A DNA stretch of 8,865 bases from Candidatus Cloacimonadota bacterium (GCA_027858325.1 JAQICU010000386.1:1-8865); one strand, 5' to 3'. Shown: positions 1 through 7,449, counted from the stretch's first letter. The notes: a model not told the origin generated them from the sequence alone. Made by a program: numbers and translations.

Positions 1-44
1 TTTTTTTATTTAATTGATACTATGAAATAAAAATATATGATAAT

Positions 45-50
45 TAGGAG
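45..50 (+). promoter_or_regulatory. Ribosome binding site that favours a TTG start at 57
   Basis: The sequence TAGGAG ends directly against the ATG at 51, leaving no spacer, so that ATG is unlikely to be the initiator. The in-frame TTG at 57-59 lies 6 bases downstream of the AGGAG core, a normal distance. The site therefore argues for a TTG start. The spacing is seen directly; the start choice is inferred from it. Confidence 0.65.
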
Positions 51-56
51 ATGATT

Positions 57-1610
57 TTGTCTGAGAATAGTAAAAATTCCGTCCTTGTTCTAATGAAGAA
101 TATTTCAAAATCATTTTATGGGAACAAAGTAAACACTGATGTAGAATTCACATTAGAAAAAGGGGAGATCCACGCTTTACTGGGAGAGAATGGTTCAGGA
201 AAAACCACTCTCATGAATATGCTGACCGGTGTTTATTTCCCGGATGAGGGAGACATATATTTCAAAGGAAAGAAATTAGCATTTAAATTTCCGGGAGAAG
301 CTCTTCAGATCGGAATTGGTATGGTTCATCAACGCTTTAGTTTAGTTGAAAATCTATCAGTATTAGAAAATATTATTCTAGGACATCTCGATAATAAATT
401 CGTTATAAATATCCCAGAAAAGAAAAAGCTAATTAAGACATATATGGATCAATTCAATTTTCAACTTGATCTGAATGCGATTGTAGGAGAGCTCCCAATA
501 GGTGTAAGACAAAAGGTAGAGATATTAAAAATGCTGGTTCGTGAAGTAGATGTACTTATAGTTGACGAGCCTACCACCGTTCTAACTAAACAAGAAGCAG
601 ACAATTTGATGCAGATATTAAAAAACATCGCTAACACAGGAAAAGGAGTAATCTTCATCACTCATAAAATGTCTGAAGTTTTTCAAATTTCCGACAAGAT
701 AACAGTTCTTCGAAAAGGTATCAAAATCTCTACCGTGAATACAAATGATAGTAATCCGCGTAAACTGGCTAAAATGATGGTCGGCAAAGAAAGTGAAGTC
801 ACTTTTGAAAAACCGGAAGTAGAGACAAAGCCCGGTGTGGTTAAAGTGCAGAACCTGTTTGTGAATTCCGATAAAGGTGTTTTAGCTGTAAATAATCTCT
901 CATTTGATCTTGCTGGTGGAGAGATAATTGGAATTGCTGGAGTTAGCGGAAATGGACAGATAGAGTTGGCAGATGCACTTACAGGAAACCGTGATGTGAT
1001 ACGCGGGAAGATACTTTTTAAAGGTGAAGATATTACTAATGACACTCCTGTTAAACGGATTGATAAGGGAGTTAGTTATGTTCCCGGTGATAGAATTAAT
1101 GTTGGTGTTGCAGGTAATCGATCCGTATGGGAAAACATTATTATGAAAGTCTATCGATTACCAATTTTCAAAAAAGGGATGCTTCTTAATAATCAAAAGT
1201 TAAAGGAATATGCAGAAAAAATTATTGAAAAAAATAATGTCTTTTTACCGAGTATAAACCTTCCTGCATTACTCCTTTCCGGTGGAAACCTGCAGAAATT
1301 GATAGTTGGCAGAGAAATGGAACGTGATTGTGATATGTATATATTTGTTTATCCTACACGTGGTTTGGATGTTGGTGCTGCAGAATTTGTACGAAATGCA
1401 ATTGTGCAATTAAGAAATCAAGGTAAAGCAGTAATCATGGTTTCAGGAGATTTTGATGAGATTTTCAGTTTATCTGATAGGGTTGCTGTGATGTATGAAG
1501 GCAAATTCACTGGAATATTCAATAATGGAGATCATTCATTGGAAGAGATCGGCTTGATGATGAGTGGTTGCAGTGAAGAAGAAGCAGTGAAGGAGATGAG
1601 CAATGTTTAA
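57..1610 (+). CDS. BMP-family ABC importer ATPase, two nucleotide-binding domains (first cassette)
   Basis: This cytoplasmic ATPase should power uptake through the two permeases encoded just downstream. Numbered from the preferred TTG start (517 aa; 519 aa from ATG 51), domain 1 has Walker A GENGSGKT at 43-50, Q-loop Gln92, Walker B with Asp170-Glu171, and switch His203. Its signature reads LPIGV at 146-150, where the second ATPase in this window has LSVGE. Domain 2 has GVSGNGQ at 295-301 in place of Walker A (no Lys, as is usual for the family), LSGGN at 407-411 and PTRGLD at 433-438. It reads VPGDR at 342-346 where the second ATPase has IPEDR. The architecture and length match the NupO/YufO/RfuB type (related to sugar ATPases such as RbsA). 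The family is secure and the substrate unknown: nucleosides are favoured and riboflavin is possible. It overlaps the next gene by 8 bases. Confidence 0.95.
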   Translation: MSENSKNSVLVLMKNISKSFYGNKVNTDVEFTLEKGEIHALLGENGSGKTTLMNMLTGVYFPDEGDIYFKGKKLAFKFPGEALQIGIGMVHQRFSLVENLSVLENIILGHLDNKFVINIPEKKKLIKTYMDQFNFQLDLNAIVGELPIGVRQKVEILKMLVREVDVLIVDEPTTVLTKQEADNLMQILKNIANTGKGVIFITHKMSEVFQISDKITVLRKGIKISTVNTNDSNPRKLAKMMVGKESEVTFEKPEVETKPGVVKVQNLFVNSDKGVLAVNNLSFDLAGGEIIGIAGVSGNGQIELADALTGNRDVIRGKILFKGEDITNDTPVKRIDKGVSYVPGDRINVGVAGNRSVWENIIMKVYRLPIFKKGMLLNNQKLKEYAEKIIEKNNVFLPSINLPALLLSGGNLQKLIVGREMERDCDMYIFVYPTRGLDVGAAEFVRNAIVQLRNQGKAVIMVSGDFDEIFSLSDRVAVMYEGKFTGIFNNGDHSLEEIGLMMSGCSEEEAVKEMSNV

Positions 1611-2661
1611 GATAAAATTAGAACAGAAAGAAAGAGTCTCCAAAAAAGAAGAACTCATTATCACACTTTCAGCTATCGGCATTGCATTAATTCTTTCAGG
1701 TATATTCATAGCATTCAATGGAGTGAATCCATTTGTTGCTTTATGGAAGGTAATAACATCTGCCCTTGGTTCGTCATATGGGATTTCTGAAACTTTAGTA
1801 AAAGCCATTCCACTTATTTTTACAGGGTTAGCTGTGGGAATTGCCTTAAATAGTAAATTATGGAATATTGGTGCAGAAGGACAACTCTTCTTCGGAGCTA
1901 CTTTTGCTACTGCATTTGTGATCTACGGACCGGTCCTTCCAAAACCTTTGATGTTAACTGTTTTAGTAATTCTTGGTGCTGTTGGTGGTGCTTTGTGGGC
2001 TGCTATACCTGCACTATTGAAAATTAAATTTAAAATGAATGAAGTGATCTCAACTTTATTGCTAAATTATGTAGCCATAAATATTGCAGATTATTTCCTA
2101 TTTGGTCCATGGAAGGGAAAGGATAATTTCCCCTACACACCGATATTCCCCGAAGAAGCCAGATTTGACAGAATCGGTTTTGGAAGAGTTCATACAGGGC
2201 TGTTCCTCGCTTTGGTGTTAGTTGTTTTATTATACATCATGCTATATCATACAAAAATTGGTTATAAATTACGTATGACAGGCTCTAGCCTGAAAGCTGC
2301 CAAATATGCCGGGATCAATATTAATAAAACTATGTTTATGGTATTCCTGATGAGTGGTGCTTTGGCCGGACTGGCAGGTGTAAGTCAAATCTGTGGAATC
2401 GAATATAAACTTCATCAACATATTTCCACCGGTTATGGTTATACAGGAATCATTGTTGCCTGGCTGGCTCGATCTAATCCATTTATCATTGTTATTTTTG
2501 CCATTTTCCTCAGTATTATATTGAAGGGAGCAGCCTCATTACAGATCGCAATGCGGTTACCAGCTGCTGTTGGGATAGTGATGCAGGCTCTTATCCTTTT
2601 TGCTATCCTGGGTAGTGAACTCTTTAAAAATTACAATGTCAAACTCATCAGGGGGAAATAA
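1603..2661 (+). CDS. BMP-family ABC importer permease, longer subunit (first cassette)
   Basis: This 352-residue inner-membrane protein belongs to the BPD_transp_2 permease group, the NupP/YufP-like partner in nucleoside-type importers. It has a charged cytoplasmic N-terminus (1-17), a first hydrophobic segment at about 18-38, and further hydrophobic stretches near 63-83, 113-135, 146-163, 198-216, 243-263, 275-310 and 325-345. Family motifs are WNIGAEGQ at 87-94, NEVISTLLLNY at 146-156 and STGYGYTGI at 275-283. The polar segment at about 227-239 (SSLKAAKYAGIN) probably forms the cytoplasmic coupling loop that docks on the ATPase. The ATG at 1603 is preceded by AGGAG at 1591-1595 with a 7-base spacer, and the gene starts inside the ATPase gene, so the two are probably translationally coupled. 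The family call is firm. The substrate cannot be read from the sequence. Confidence 0.94.
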   Translation: MFKIKLEQKERVSKKEELIITLSAIGIALILSGIFIAFNGVNPFVALWKVITSALGSSYGISETLVKAIPLIFTGLAVGIALNSKLWNIGAEGQLFFGATFATAFVIYGPVLPKPLMLTVLVILGAVGGALWAAIPALLKIKFKMNEVISTLLLNYVAINIADYFLFGPWKGKDNFPYTPIFPEEARFDRIGFGRVHTGLFLALVLVVLLYIMLYHTKIGYKLRMTGSSLKAAKYAGININKTMFMVFLMSGALAGLAGVSQICGIEYKLHQHISTGYGYTGIIVAWLARSNPFIIVIFAIFLSIILKGAASLQIAMRLPAAVGIVMQALILFAILGSELFKNYNVKLIRGK

Positions 2662-3584
2662 TGATTGATCTTATAACAATACTTTATGCTGCAATAGCCA
2701 GCGGAACAATAATACTTTATGCCACAATTGGTGAAATAATAACAGAACGTTCCGGCATTCTCAACCTCGGTGTAGAAGGTATAATGCTGATGGGTGCGTT
2801 CTTTGGTTTTTATGTTGCTTATACAACAGAAAGCCTGCTTTTGGCGATCATTGGAGCTGCAATTATTGGTGGTTTAATGGGATTGATCCACGCCTTCATG
2901 ACAATTACATTGCAGGCAAATCAGGTTGTATCGGGATTAGCCCTCACAATGTTTGGTTCCGGAGCAAGCGCATTCTTTGGAATAAATATGGTTGGTAAAA
3001 CATTAAAAGTATCTTTTGAAGCTATTCCAATTCCATTTTTTAGCAAGATCCCTGTTTTGGGTGAAGTTATATTCAATCATAATATTCTGGTTTATTGTGC
3101 ATTTATACTACCTCTTATTGTCTGGTTTATCTTTAATAGAACAAAATGGGGACTCGCCCTGCGAAGCAGTGGAGAGGAGCCTCTTTCCAGTGAGATCATG
3201 GGAATTAAAGTGATCAAAGTTCGTTATATCGCAACTATAGTTGGTGGTATTTTCATCGGAATCAGCGGTGCTTATCTCTCAGTCGGTTATTCCAAATTAT
3301 GGGTGGAAGGAATGACAGCAGGTAGAGGTTGGATAACTATTGCTTTAGTGATCTTCGCTAATTGGAATCCTCTGATCGCTTATGGTGGTGCCTACCTTTT
3401 TGGAGGCTTAACTCAATTGGGACTCAATCTGCAAAAATTCAATATCGCTTTCCCAATCGTTCTTTTAAAAAGTATTCCGTATGTCTTCACGATTTTGTTC
3501 CTGTTATTCATTTCATTAAAAGGAAAAAGATCCAATTTACCAAAAGCGTTAGGCGAGTCTTATTTCAGAGAAAGCAGAGGATGA
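2661..3584 (+). CDS. BMP-family ABC importer permease, shorter subunit (first cassette)
   Basis: This 307-residue inner-membrane permease is the second membrane subunit and resembles NupQ/YufQ. The diagnostic N-terminal motif GEIITERSGILNLGVEG lies at 24-40, followed by IMLMGA at 41-46. MTAGRGWI at 218-225, and ANWNP at 233-237, match the C-terminal half of the family. The hydrophobic segments are consistent with about eight to ten membrane passes. It should form a heterodimer with the 352-residue permease to make the channel. Its ATG overlaps the preceding stop codon by one base (TAATG), with AGGGGG at 2650-2655 as ribosome site. The C-terminus ends with YFRESRG, similar to the PFIRGSRE end of the paralogue at 7439-8365, so the two are clearly related and both look complete. 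Confidence 0.94.
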   Translation: MIDLITILYAAIASGTIILYATIGEIITERSGILNLGVEGIMLMGAFFGFYVAYTTESLLLAIIGAAIIGGLMGLIHAFMTITLQANQVVSGLALTMFGSGASAFFGINMVGKTLKVSFEAIPIPFFSKIPVLGEVIFNHNILVYCAFILPLIVWFIFNRTKWGLALRSSGEEPLSSEIMGIKVIKVRYIATIVGGIFIGISGAYLSVGYSKLWVEGMTAGRGWITIALVIFANWNPLIAYGGAYLFGGLTQLGLNLQKFNIAFPIVLLKSIPYVFTILFLLFISLKGKRSNLPKALGESYFRESRG

Positions 3585-3668
3585 TCTTTATAAAGATATA
3601 AATTTTTCAAATTTCTAAACCGGTTTAAGGTTTATTCCGATAGACTATGTCGGAAGTACCAGGTACTT
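3584..3668. repeat. Cluster of four inverted repeats between permease and binding-protein genes
   Basis: Four inverted repeats sit within 85 bases of a 131-base gap. (1) A 14-base perfect palindrome ATCTTTATAAAGAT at 3584-3597 begins on the last base of the permease stop codon. (2) A 12-base palindrome TAAACCGGTTTA is at 3616-3627. (3) TTCCGA at 3635-3640 pairs with TCGGAA at 3650-3655, with a T-G and an A-T pair inside and a 5-base loop. (4) AAGTACC at 3654-3660 is mirrored by GGTACTT at 3662-3668 around one central base. Repeats 3 and 4 share two bases. The pairings are read directly. The role is inferred: mRNA processing or stability, a weak attenuator, protein binding, or a dispersed intergenic repeat of REP type. 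Confidence 0.7.
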
Positions 3669-3673
3669 TCTAA

Positions 3674-3681
3674 TGTATAAA
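3674..3681 (+). promoter_or_regulatory. Possible -10 element upstream of the binding-protein gene
   Basis: TATAAA at 3676-3681, preceded by TG, matches five of six bases of a sigma-70 -10 box and would start transcription about 25 bases before the ATG at 3716. No convincing -35 box lies 16-18 bases upstream, where the palindromes sit. An extra promoter here could raise binding-protein output above that of the membrane subunits, but this is only a weak sequence match in AT-rich DNA. Confidence 0.2.
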
Positions 3682-3703
3682 AATCTTGTTCGTTTTTAAA
3701 ATC

Positions 3704-3709
3704 AAGGAG
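3704..3709 (+). promoter_or_regulatory. Ribosome binding site setting the binding-protein start at 3716
   Basis: AAGGAG lies 6 bases before the ATG at 3716, an ideal spacing. It falls inside the reading frame that would result from the in-frame TTG at 3686, so it excludes that earlier start. The ATG start also places the signal peptide at the very N-terminus. Confidence 0.85.
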
Positions 3710-3715
3710 AATCTA

Positions 3716-4717
3716 ATGAGAAATTTTAGAGTTTTAGCTATTGTTATGGTAATTTTTCTTCTACTTAGTGTAATGTCTTATGCTGGAGAAAGTGAATTAA
3801 AAATTACTGAAAAGGTTCGTATCGCATTGATTATTCCAAGCACAATTGACGATTTGGCTTGGAGCCAGATTATGTATGAAGGAATAAAAACCGTTCAGAA
3901 AAAATACGGTGAGGACAAAATTGAGATAGAAGTTAGTGAACGCCTCTGGAATGCTGTTGATGCTGGTAGCGCTATCAGACAATATGCAAGTCAGGGTTTT
4001 GACATTGTAATTGCACATGGTGCTCAATATCAAAGTGTTCTTGATGAAGTTGCACCTGATTTTCCAAAAACTTCTTTTGCATATGGAACAGGTTTCGCCA
4101 CAAATCATCCAAACATTTTTGCTTATGACCCGCAAGCGCAGCAAGGTGCTTATCTTCTTGGTATGATGGCTGGGTTAAAAACAAAAAGCAATATCGTTGG
4201 AATTGTTGGTCCTGTTAAATCAGGCGATGCAATTAAATATAATATAGGATTTGAGAAAGGCGTAAAATCTGTTAATCCTGAAGCTGCAGTTAGAATTGCC
4301 TATACTGGAAGTTTTGGTGATCTTGTTGCTGCAGGCGAAATTGCACGTACCCATATTAAAGCCGGAGCTGATGTTCTTAGTGGCACAGCTCAGCAATGTG
4401 TTGGAGCAATAAGAGTTGCTTCTGAATTTGAGAATGTACTATGGTTGTCATCAGATATGGACCAGAGTTCTATTGGTCCGAAAACCGTTCTTGTTTCCCA
4501 ATCATACAGGTTTGATGAAGTGATCGAAAGTATTATTCGTTTCCGCACAGAAGGTACGTTAGGTGGAAAACATCTTGAGCTTACTCTTGAAAACGGTTAT
4601 CTTGAATTGATCTATAATCCGGCATTAAAATCTGAATTAACTCCTGAAATGGGAAAAACTATTAATGAGGCAAAAGCAAAGATCATTAGTGGTGAAATTA
4701 AGATAGAATTGAAATAA
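3716..4717 (+). CDS. BMP-family periplasmic substrate-binding protein
   Basis: This 333-residue protein captures the substrate in the periplasm and delivers it to a BMP-type importer. Residues 1-23 form a signal peptide: basic start MRNFR, a hydrophobic core to about residue 20, and a likely signal peptidase I site after SYA at 21-23. There is no lipobox Cys, unlike lipoprotein members such as spirochaete PnrA/TmpC. The mature part starts near RIALIIPS (35-42). Family landmarks are DDLAWSQ at 45-51, the segment QYASQGFDIVIAHG at 89-102, and SSDMDQSS at 245-252, the region where homologues carry acidic ligand-binding residues. About 310 mature residues is the usual length. It closes the first cassette and is followed by a terminator. 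Purine nucleosides are the commonest ligand of the family; riboflavin (RfuA type) and other ligands are also known, so the ligand stays open. It is the only binding protein for two importers here. Confidence 0.92.
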   Translation: MRNFRVLAIVMVIFLLLSVMSYAGESELKITEKVRIALIIPSTIDDLAWSQIMYEGIKTVQKKYGEDKIEIEVSERLWNAVDAGSAIRQYASQGFDIVIAHGAQYQSVLDEVAPDFPKTSFAYGTGFATNHPNIFAYDPQAQQGAYLLGMMAGLKTKSNIVGIVGPVKSGDAIKYNIGFEKGVKSVNPEAAVRIAYTGSFGDLVAAGEIARTHIKAGADVLSGTAQQCVGAIRVASEFENVLWLSSDMDQSSIGPKTVLVSQSYRFDEVIESIIRFRTEGTLGGKHLELTLENGYLELIYNPALKSELTPEMGKTINEAKAKIISGEIKIELK

Positions 4718-4739
4718 TTATCTATTTTTTAATCAGATC

Positions 4740-4785
4740 AAACTTGAGTTAAGTTAACAAATGTTAGCTTAACTTGAGTTTTTTT
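4740..4785 (+). terminator. Intrinsic terminator closing the first cassette
   Basis: A 19-base-pair stem pairs 4740-4758 with 4763-4781 around the 4-base loop AAAT. All positions pair in the + strand transcript, three of them as G-U wobbles, and a run of seven T (4779-4785) covers the 3' edge of the stem. It starts 22 bases after the binding-protein stop codon. On the opposite strand the wobbles become A-C mismatches and no T run follows, so the element should act mainly on rightward transcription. It separates the two cassettes into two transcription units, though read-through cannot be excluded. Confidence 0.88.
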
Positions 4786-4802
4786 ATCAAACCCAGGATA
4801 TT
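4774..4802 (+). promoter_or_regulatory. Weak candidate promoter for the second cassette
   Basis: TTGAGT at 4774-4779 and GATATT at 4797-4802 are separated by 17 bases, each matching four of six consensus bases. The -35 half lies in the 3' arm of the terminator stem. Because a terminator precedes the second ATPase gene, a promoter is expected between 4786 and 4820, but this match is poor and the surrounding DNA is AT-rich. Confidence 0.2.
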
Positions 4803-4829
4803 AATTTCTCTTAATATTAAGGAATAATT

Positions 4830-6362
4830 ATGCCAGAAATTATCAAAAAACTCGAGATGCGGAAAATCACAAAAAAATTCCCCGGCGTTCTTGCTTGTAA
4901 TAATATAGATATTCATATTAATTCAGGAGAGATCGTAGCTTTACTTGGTGAAAATGGTGCCGGTAAAACAACTTTGATGAATGTTCTGTTTGGTCTCTAC
5001 CAACCTGAACATGGTGAAATCTTTCTCAATGAAAAAAAAGTAGTTATCAATTCCCCTCGTAAAGCTTTTGCTTATGGTATTGGAATGGTTCATCAGCATT
5101 TTATGTTAGTTCCAAATCTCACTGTATTAGAGAATATAGCTTTAGGTTTCACAAGCAATAAAATTTTCAAATTAGAACTAAATAAGGTTAGAACAAAAAT
5201 AGATGAAGTATCAAAAGAATATGGACTGTCAGTTAATCCAGATGCTTACATCTGGCAATTGAGTGTAGGTGAACAACAACGAGTTGAGCTTATAAAAGTT
5301 CTCTGTTTGGGAGCAAATCTTTTGATATTGGATGAACCCACGGCTGCCCTAACTCCACAAGAAACTGATGAGCTGATCGGGCTCTTAAAAATAATGGCAA
5401 AAAAAGATCGCTCCATCATATTTATCAGTCACAAACTTAATGAAGTTAAAGCTGTTAGTGATCGAGTTTGTGTACTGAGAAACGGTTCTCTTGTTTATGA
5501 GGGAACCACACCTGAACATTCAGTATCTACACTAGCTGAGAAAATGGCTGGTCGAGAAATTTCAATGCCAACGCTAAAAGAAAAATCTCATGCTACTTCA
5601 CCAATTTTAGAAATTAAGAACGTCTTTGCTAAAGGTAGCATGGGAACAATGGCATTAGACGGGTTTACTCTAACCGTGAATAGAGGAGAAATTGTCGGAA
5701 TTGCAGGAGTTTCCGGAAACGGACAGAAAGAGCTGGCAGATGTAATAAATGGAATTAACCATATCGAAAGTGGTCAAATTTTATTAAATGATGAAGATAT
5801 TACAAATAAAGCTCCACAAAAAATTATTAATAAAGGAATGGGTTATATTCCCGAAGATAGAATGCACGAGGGAACGATTCCATCGTTTTCTGTGAAAGAA
5901 AACATTATTATGAAAGATTACAATCACCCTCCTCTATCAAAAAACACATTCTTACAAAATAAAATTATCGAGAATTATTCATCAGAATTAATTAATAATT
6001 TCGATATTAAATGTCCGGATAATAAAACTTCTTGCGCCAGCTTATCCGGTGGAAATGTGCAGAAGGTTATTCTGGCACGAGAACTATCCCGAAAACCAAA
6101 AATGCTCATCGCTTCCTATCCAATTAGAGGGTTAGATATCGGAGCTGCAGAATATGTTCATGAACAACTATTAGAAGCACGTAGTGAAAATATTGGAGTC
6201 TTACTTATCTCGGAAGAACTTGATGAATTATTAGATATATGCGATAGAATTGCTGTTATTTATGAAGGTAAAACTCTTGATATATTAGACCGCGATATTG
6301 ATACAAAATCAAAATTAGGATTACTAATGGCAGGAATAAAAGATGAAAAAAAAGTTATATAA
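4830..6362 (+). CDS. BMP-family ABC importer ATPase, two nucleotide-binding domains (second cassette)
   Basis: This 510-residue cytoplasmic ATPase is paralogous to the one at 57-1610 and carries the family-typical motifs throughout. Domain 1 has Walker A GENGAGKTT at 40-48, Q-loop Gln89, signature LSVGE at 144-148, Walker B Asp168-Glu169 and switch His201. Domain 2 has GVSGNGQK at 293-300 (Walker A Lys shifted, as in the family), IPEDR at 340-344, LSGGN at 405-409, PIRGLD at 431-436 (Ile in place of the common Thr) and SEELDE at 461-466. One ATP site, built from domain 1 Walker motifs and the domain 2 signature, should be fully catalytic. The start is set by AAGGA at 4819-4823, 6 bases before the ATG. 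The gene opens the second cassette, just after the terminator, and overlaps the next gene by 20 bases. Confidence 0.96.
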   Translation: MPEIIKKLEMRKITKKFPGVLACNNIDIHINSGEIVALLGENGAGKTTLMNVLFGLYQPEHGEIFLNEKKVVINSPRKAFAYGIGMVHQHFMLVPNLTVLENIALGFTSNKIFKLELNKVRTKIDEVSKEYGLSVNPDAYIWQLSVGEQQRVELIKVLCLGANLLILDEPTAALTPQETDELIGLLKIMAKKDRSIIFISHKLNEVKAVSDRVCVLRNGSLVYEGTTPEHSVSTLAEKMAGREISMPTLKEKSHATSPILEIKNVFAKGSMGTMALDGFTLTVNRGEIVGIAGVSGNGQKELADVINGINHIESGQILLNDEDITNKAPQKIINKGMGYIPEDRMHEGTIPSFSVKENIIMKDYNHPPLSKNTFLQNKIIENYSSELINNFDIKCPDNKTSCASLSGGNVQKVILARELSRKPKMLIASYPIRGLDIGAAEYVHEQLLEARSENIGVLLISEELDELLDICDRIAVIYEGKTLDILDRDIDTKSKLGLLMAGIKDEKKVI

Positions 6363-7449
6363 TGAAACTATCTATCGATTATTGATCATTGTTGTTGCTG
6401 TTCTATCTGCACTTATTGTAGGCGCAATATTACTCCTTATAGCAAAAGCAAATCCTCTCAAAGCTTATTATGTAATGTTTACAGAACCCTTAAGCGGCAA
6501 GTTTGGGCTAACCGAAATACTGGTTCGAGCTGCACCATTAATGCTGGTTGGATTAGGCATAGCCATCGCCTTTAGAAGTGGAATTATAAATATTGGTGGC
6601 GAAGGACAGATCATGATCGGAGCAATTTTTGGAACATTCATCGCGCTCACGTTCCCGAATCTTCCTACCTATATTCTCTTGCCTTTTGTATTCATTGCTA
6701 GCTTTATTGGAGGTGCGATCTGGGGAGGAATTGCCGGATGGATGAAAGCCTACCTTTCAGTTAATGAAATTTTAAGTACGATCATGCTGAATTATATTGC
6801 ATTTCAAGTTTACATGTTTCTCATTCGAGGACCATTGATCGATCCTCAAGAAGTTTCATACGGAACAGGCGTGCCGCAGACCGCATTACTGAGTAAGAAT
6901 GCCTGGTTGGTCAGGATCATCCCGGCCAGCAGATTACACGCGGGTATTATTGTGGCAGTTATCTTAGCGATTCTTGTTTATATTTTTCTTTGGAAAACTA
7001 CGATCGGTTATAGATTACGAGCCGCCGGAGCAGAAGCAAAGGCTGCAAAATATATTGGTGTCAATGTTAAAAACTATCTTGTATTGGCAATGCTCCTTTC
7101 CGGTGGATTTGCCGGAATGGCAGGAGCAATAGAAGTTTGTGGAGTTCATCATAGAGCGCTTGAATCTATCTCCGCCGGTTATGGTTTTAGTGGAATTGTG
7201 GTAGCCTTATTCGGAGGGCTTCATCCTCTTGGAATAATTCCGGCTTCAGCTGTTTTCGGATTACTTATTGTTGGCGCAGATATGATGCAGCGATCTGTTA
7301 CGGTTCCGGCTTCCATCATTTTGGCAATTCAAGGACTTATTATCCTGGCAATTGTATCAAGTCAGATATTTTTCTCAAATATTGCTCTTAAAGAAAAGAT
7401 CATGATCAAATTGAAATTAATGAAATCGGGAGATAAAGATGGTTCTTAA
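6343..7449 (+). CDS. BMP-family ABC importer permease, longer subunit (second cassette)
   Basis: This 368-residue inner-membrane permease of the BPD_transp_2 group (NupP/YufP-like) pairs with the downstream 308-residue subunit. After a short basic N-terminus the first hydrophobic segment covers about 12-34. Family motifs are NIGGEGQ at 83-89, NEILSTIMLNY at 141-151, the coupling-loop segment AEAKAAKYIGVN at about 220-231, and SAGYGFSGIVVALFGGLHPLG at 257-277. It is about 16 residues longer than its paralogue at 1603-2661, partly from a C-terminal basic tail (ALKEKIMIKLKLMKSG). The start at 6343 has AGGA at 6332-6335, 7 bases away. A second ATG in the TAATG at 6360-6364 is out of frame and closes after a few codons, so it is not the start. 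The deep overlap with the ATPase gene suggests translational coupling. Confidence 0.94.
   Translation: MKKKLYNETIYRLLIIVVAVLSALIVGAILLLIAKANPLKAYYVMFTEPLSGKFGLTEILVRAAPLMLVGLGIAIAFRSGIINIGGEGQIMIGAIFGTFIALTFPNLPTYILLPFVFIASFIGGAIWGGIAGWMKAYLSVNEILSTIMLNYIAFQVYMFLIRGPLIDPQEVSYGTGVPQTALLSKNAWLVRIIPASRLHAGIIVAVILAILVYIFLWKTTIGYRLRAAGAEAKAAKYIGVNVKNYLVLAMLLSGGFAGMAGAIEVCGVHHRALESISAGYGFSGIVVALFGGLHPLGIIPASAVFGLLIVGADMMQRSVTVPASIILAIQGLIILAIVSSQIFFSNIALKEKIMIKLKLMKSGDKDGS

Noticed and set aside
14..41. Promoter-like pair TTGATA (14-19) and TATGAT (36-41) with a 16-base spacer before the first ATPase.
   Set aside because: Transcription would begin near 48, inside the ribosome binding site at 45-50, which would destroy the site. 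The region is also AT-rich enough for chance matches, and the true operon start may lie left of the window.
683..1045. Open frame of about 120 codons on the reverse strand inside the first ATPase gene, and similar reverse-strand frames at 1536-1808 and 3797-4144.
   Set aside because: They lie wholly inside or across well-supported + strand genes, show no recognisable domain, and look like low-complexity antisense shadows.
1131..1149. A 19-base stretch shared exactly with 5898-5916 in the second ATPase gene, which could suggest recent gene conversion.
   Set aside because: It encodes the conserved ENIIMK motif in both proteins, and flanking DNA differs freely, so common ancestry plus motif conservation explains it.
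3584..3607. Possible terminator after the first short permease: a 14-base palindrome, then TTTTT at 3603-3607.
   Set aside because: The stem is short and AT-only near the loop, and five bases (3598-3602) separate it from the T run, so it is at best a weak attenuator. The binding protein more likely shares the upstream message.
3686..3715. Upstream in-frame TTG start for the binding protein, adding ten residues.
   Set aside because: It would bury the strong AAGGAG site inside the gene and put charged residues before the signal peptide. It also has no ribosome site of its own.
3585..3715. Riboswitch (purine, FMN or preQ1) before the binding-protein gene.
   Set aside because: The hairpins are simple adjacent palindromes. 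I see no conserved purine-riboswitch junction or FMN/preQ1 core sequence, and a riboswitch in mid-operon would be unusual.
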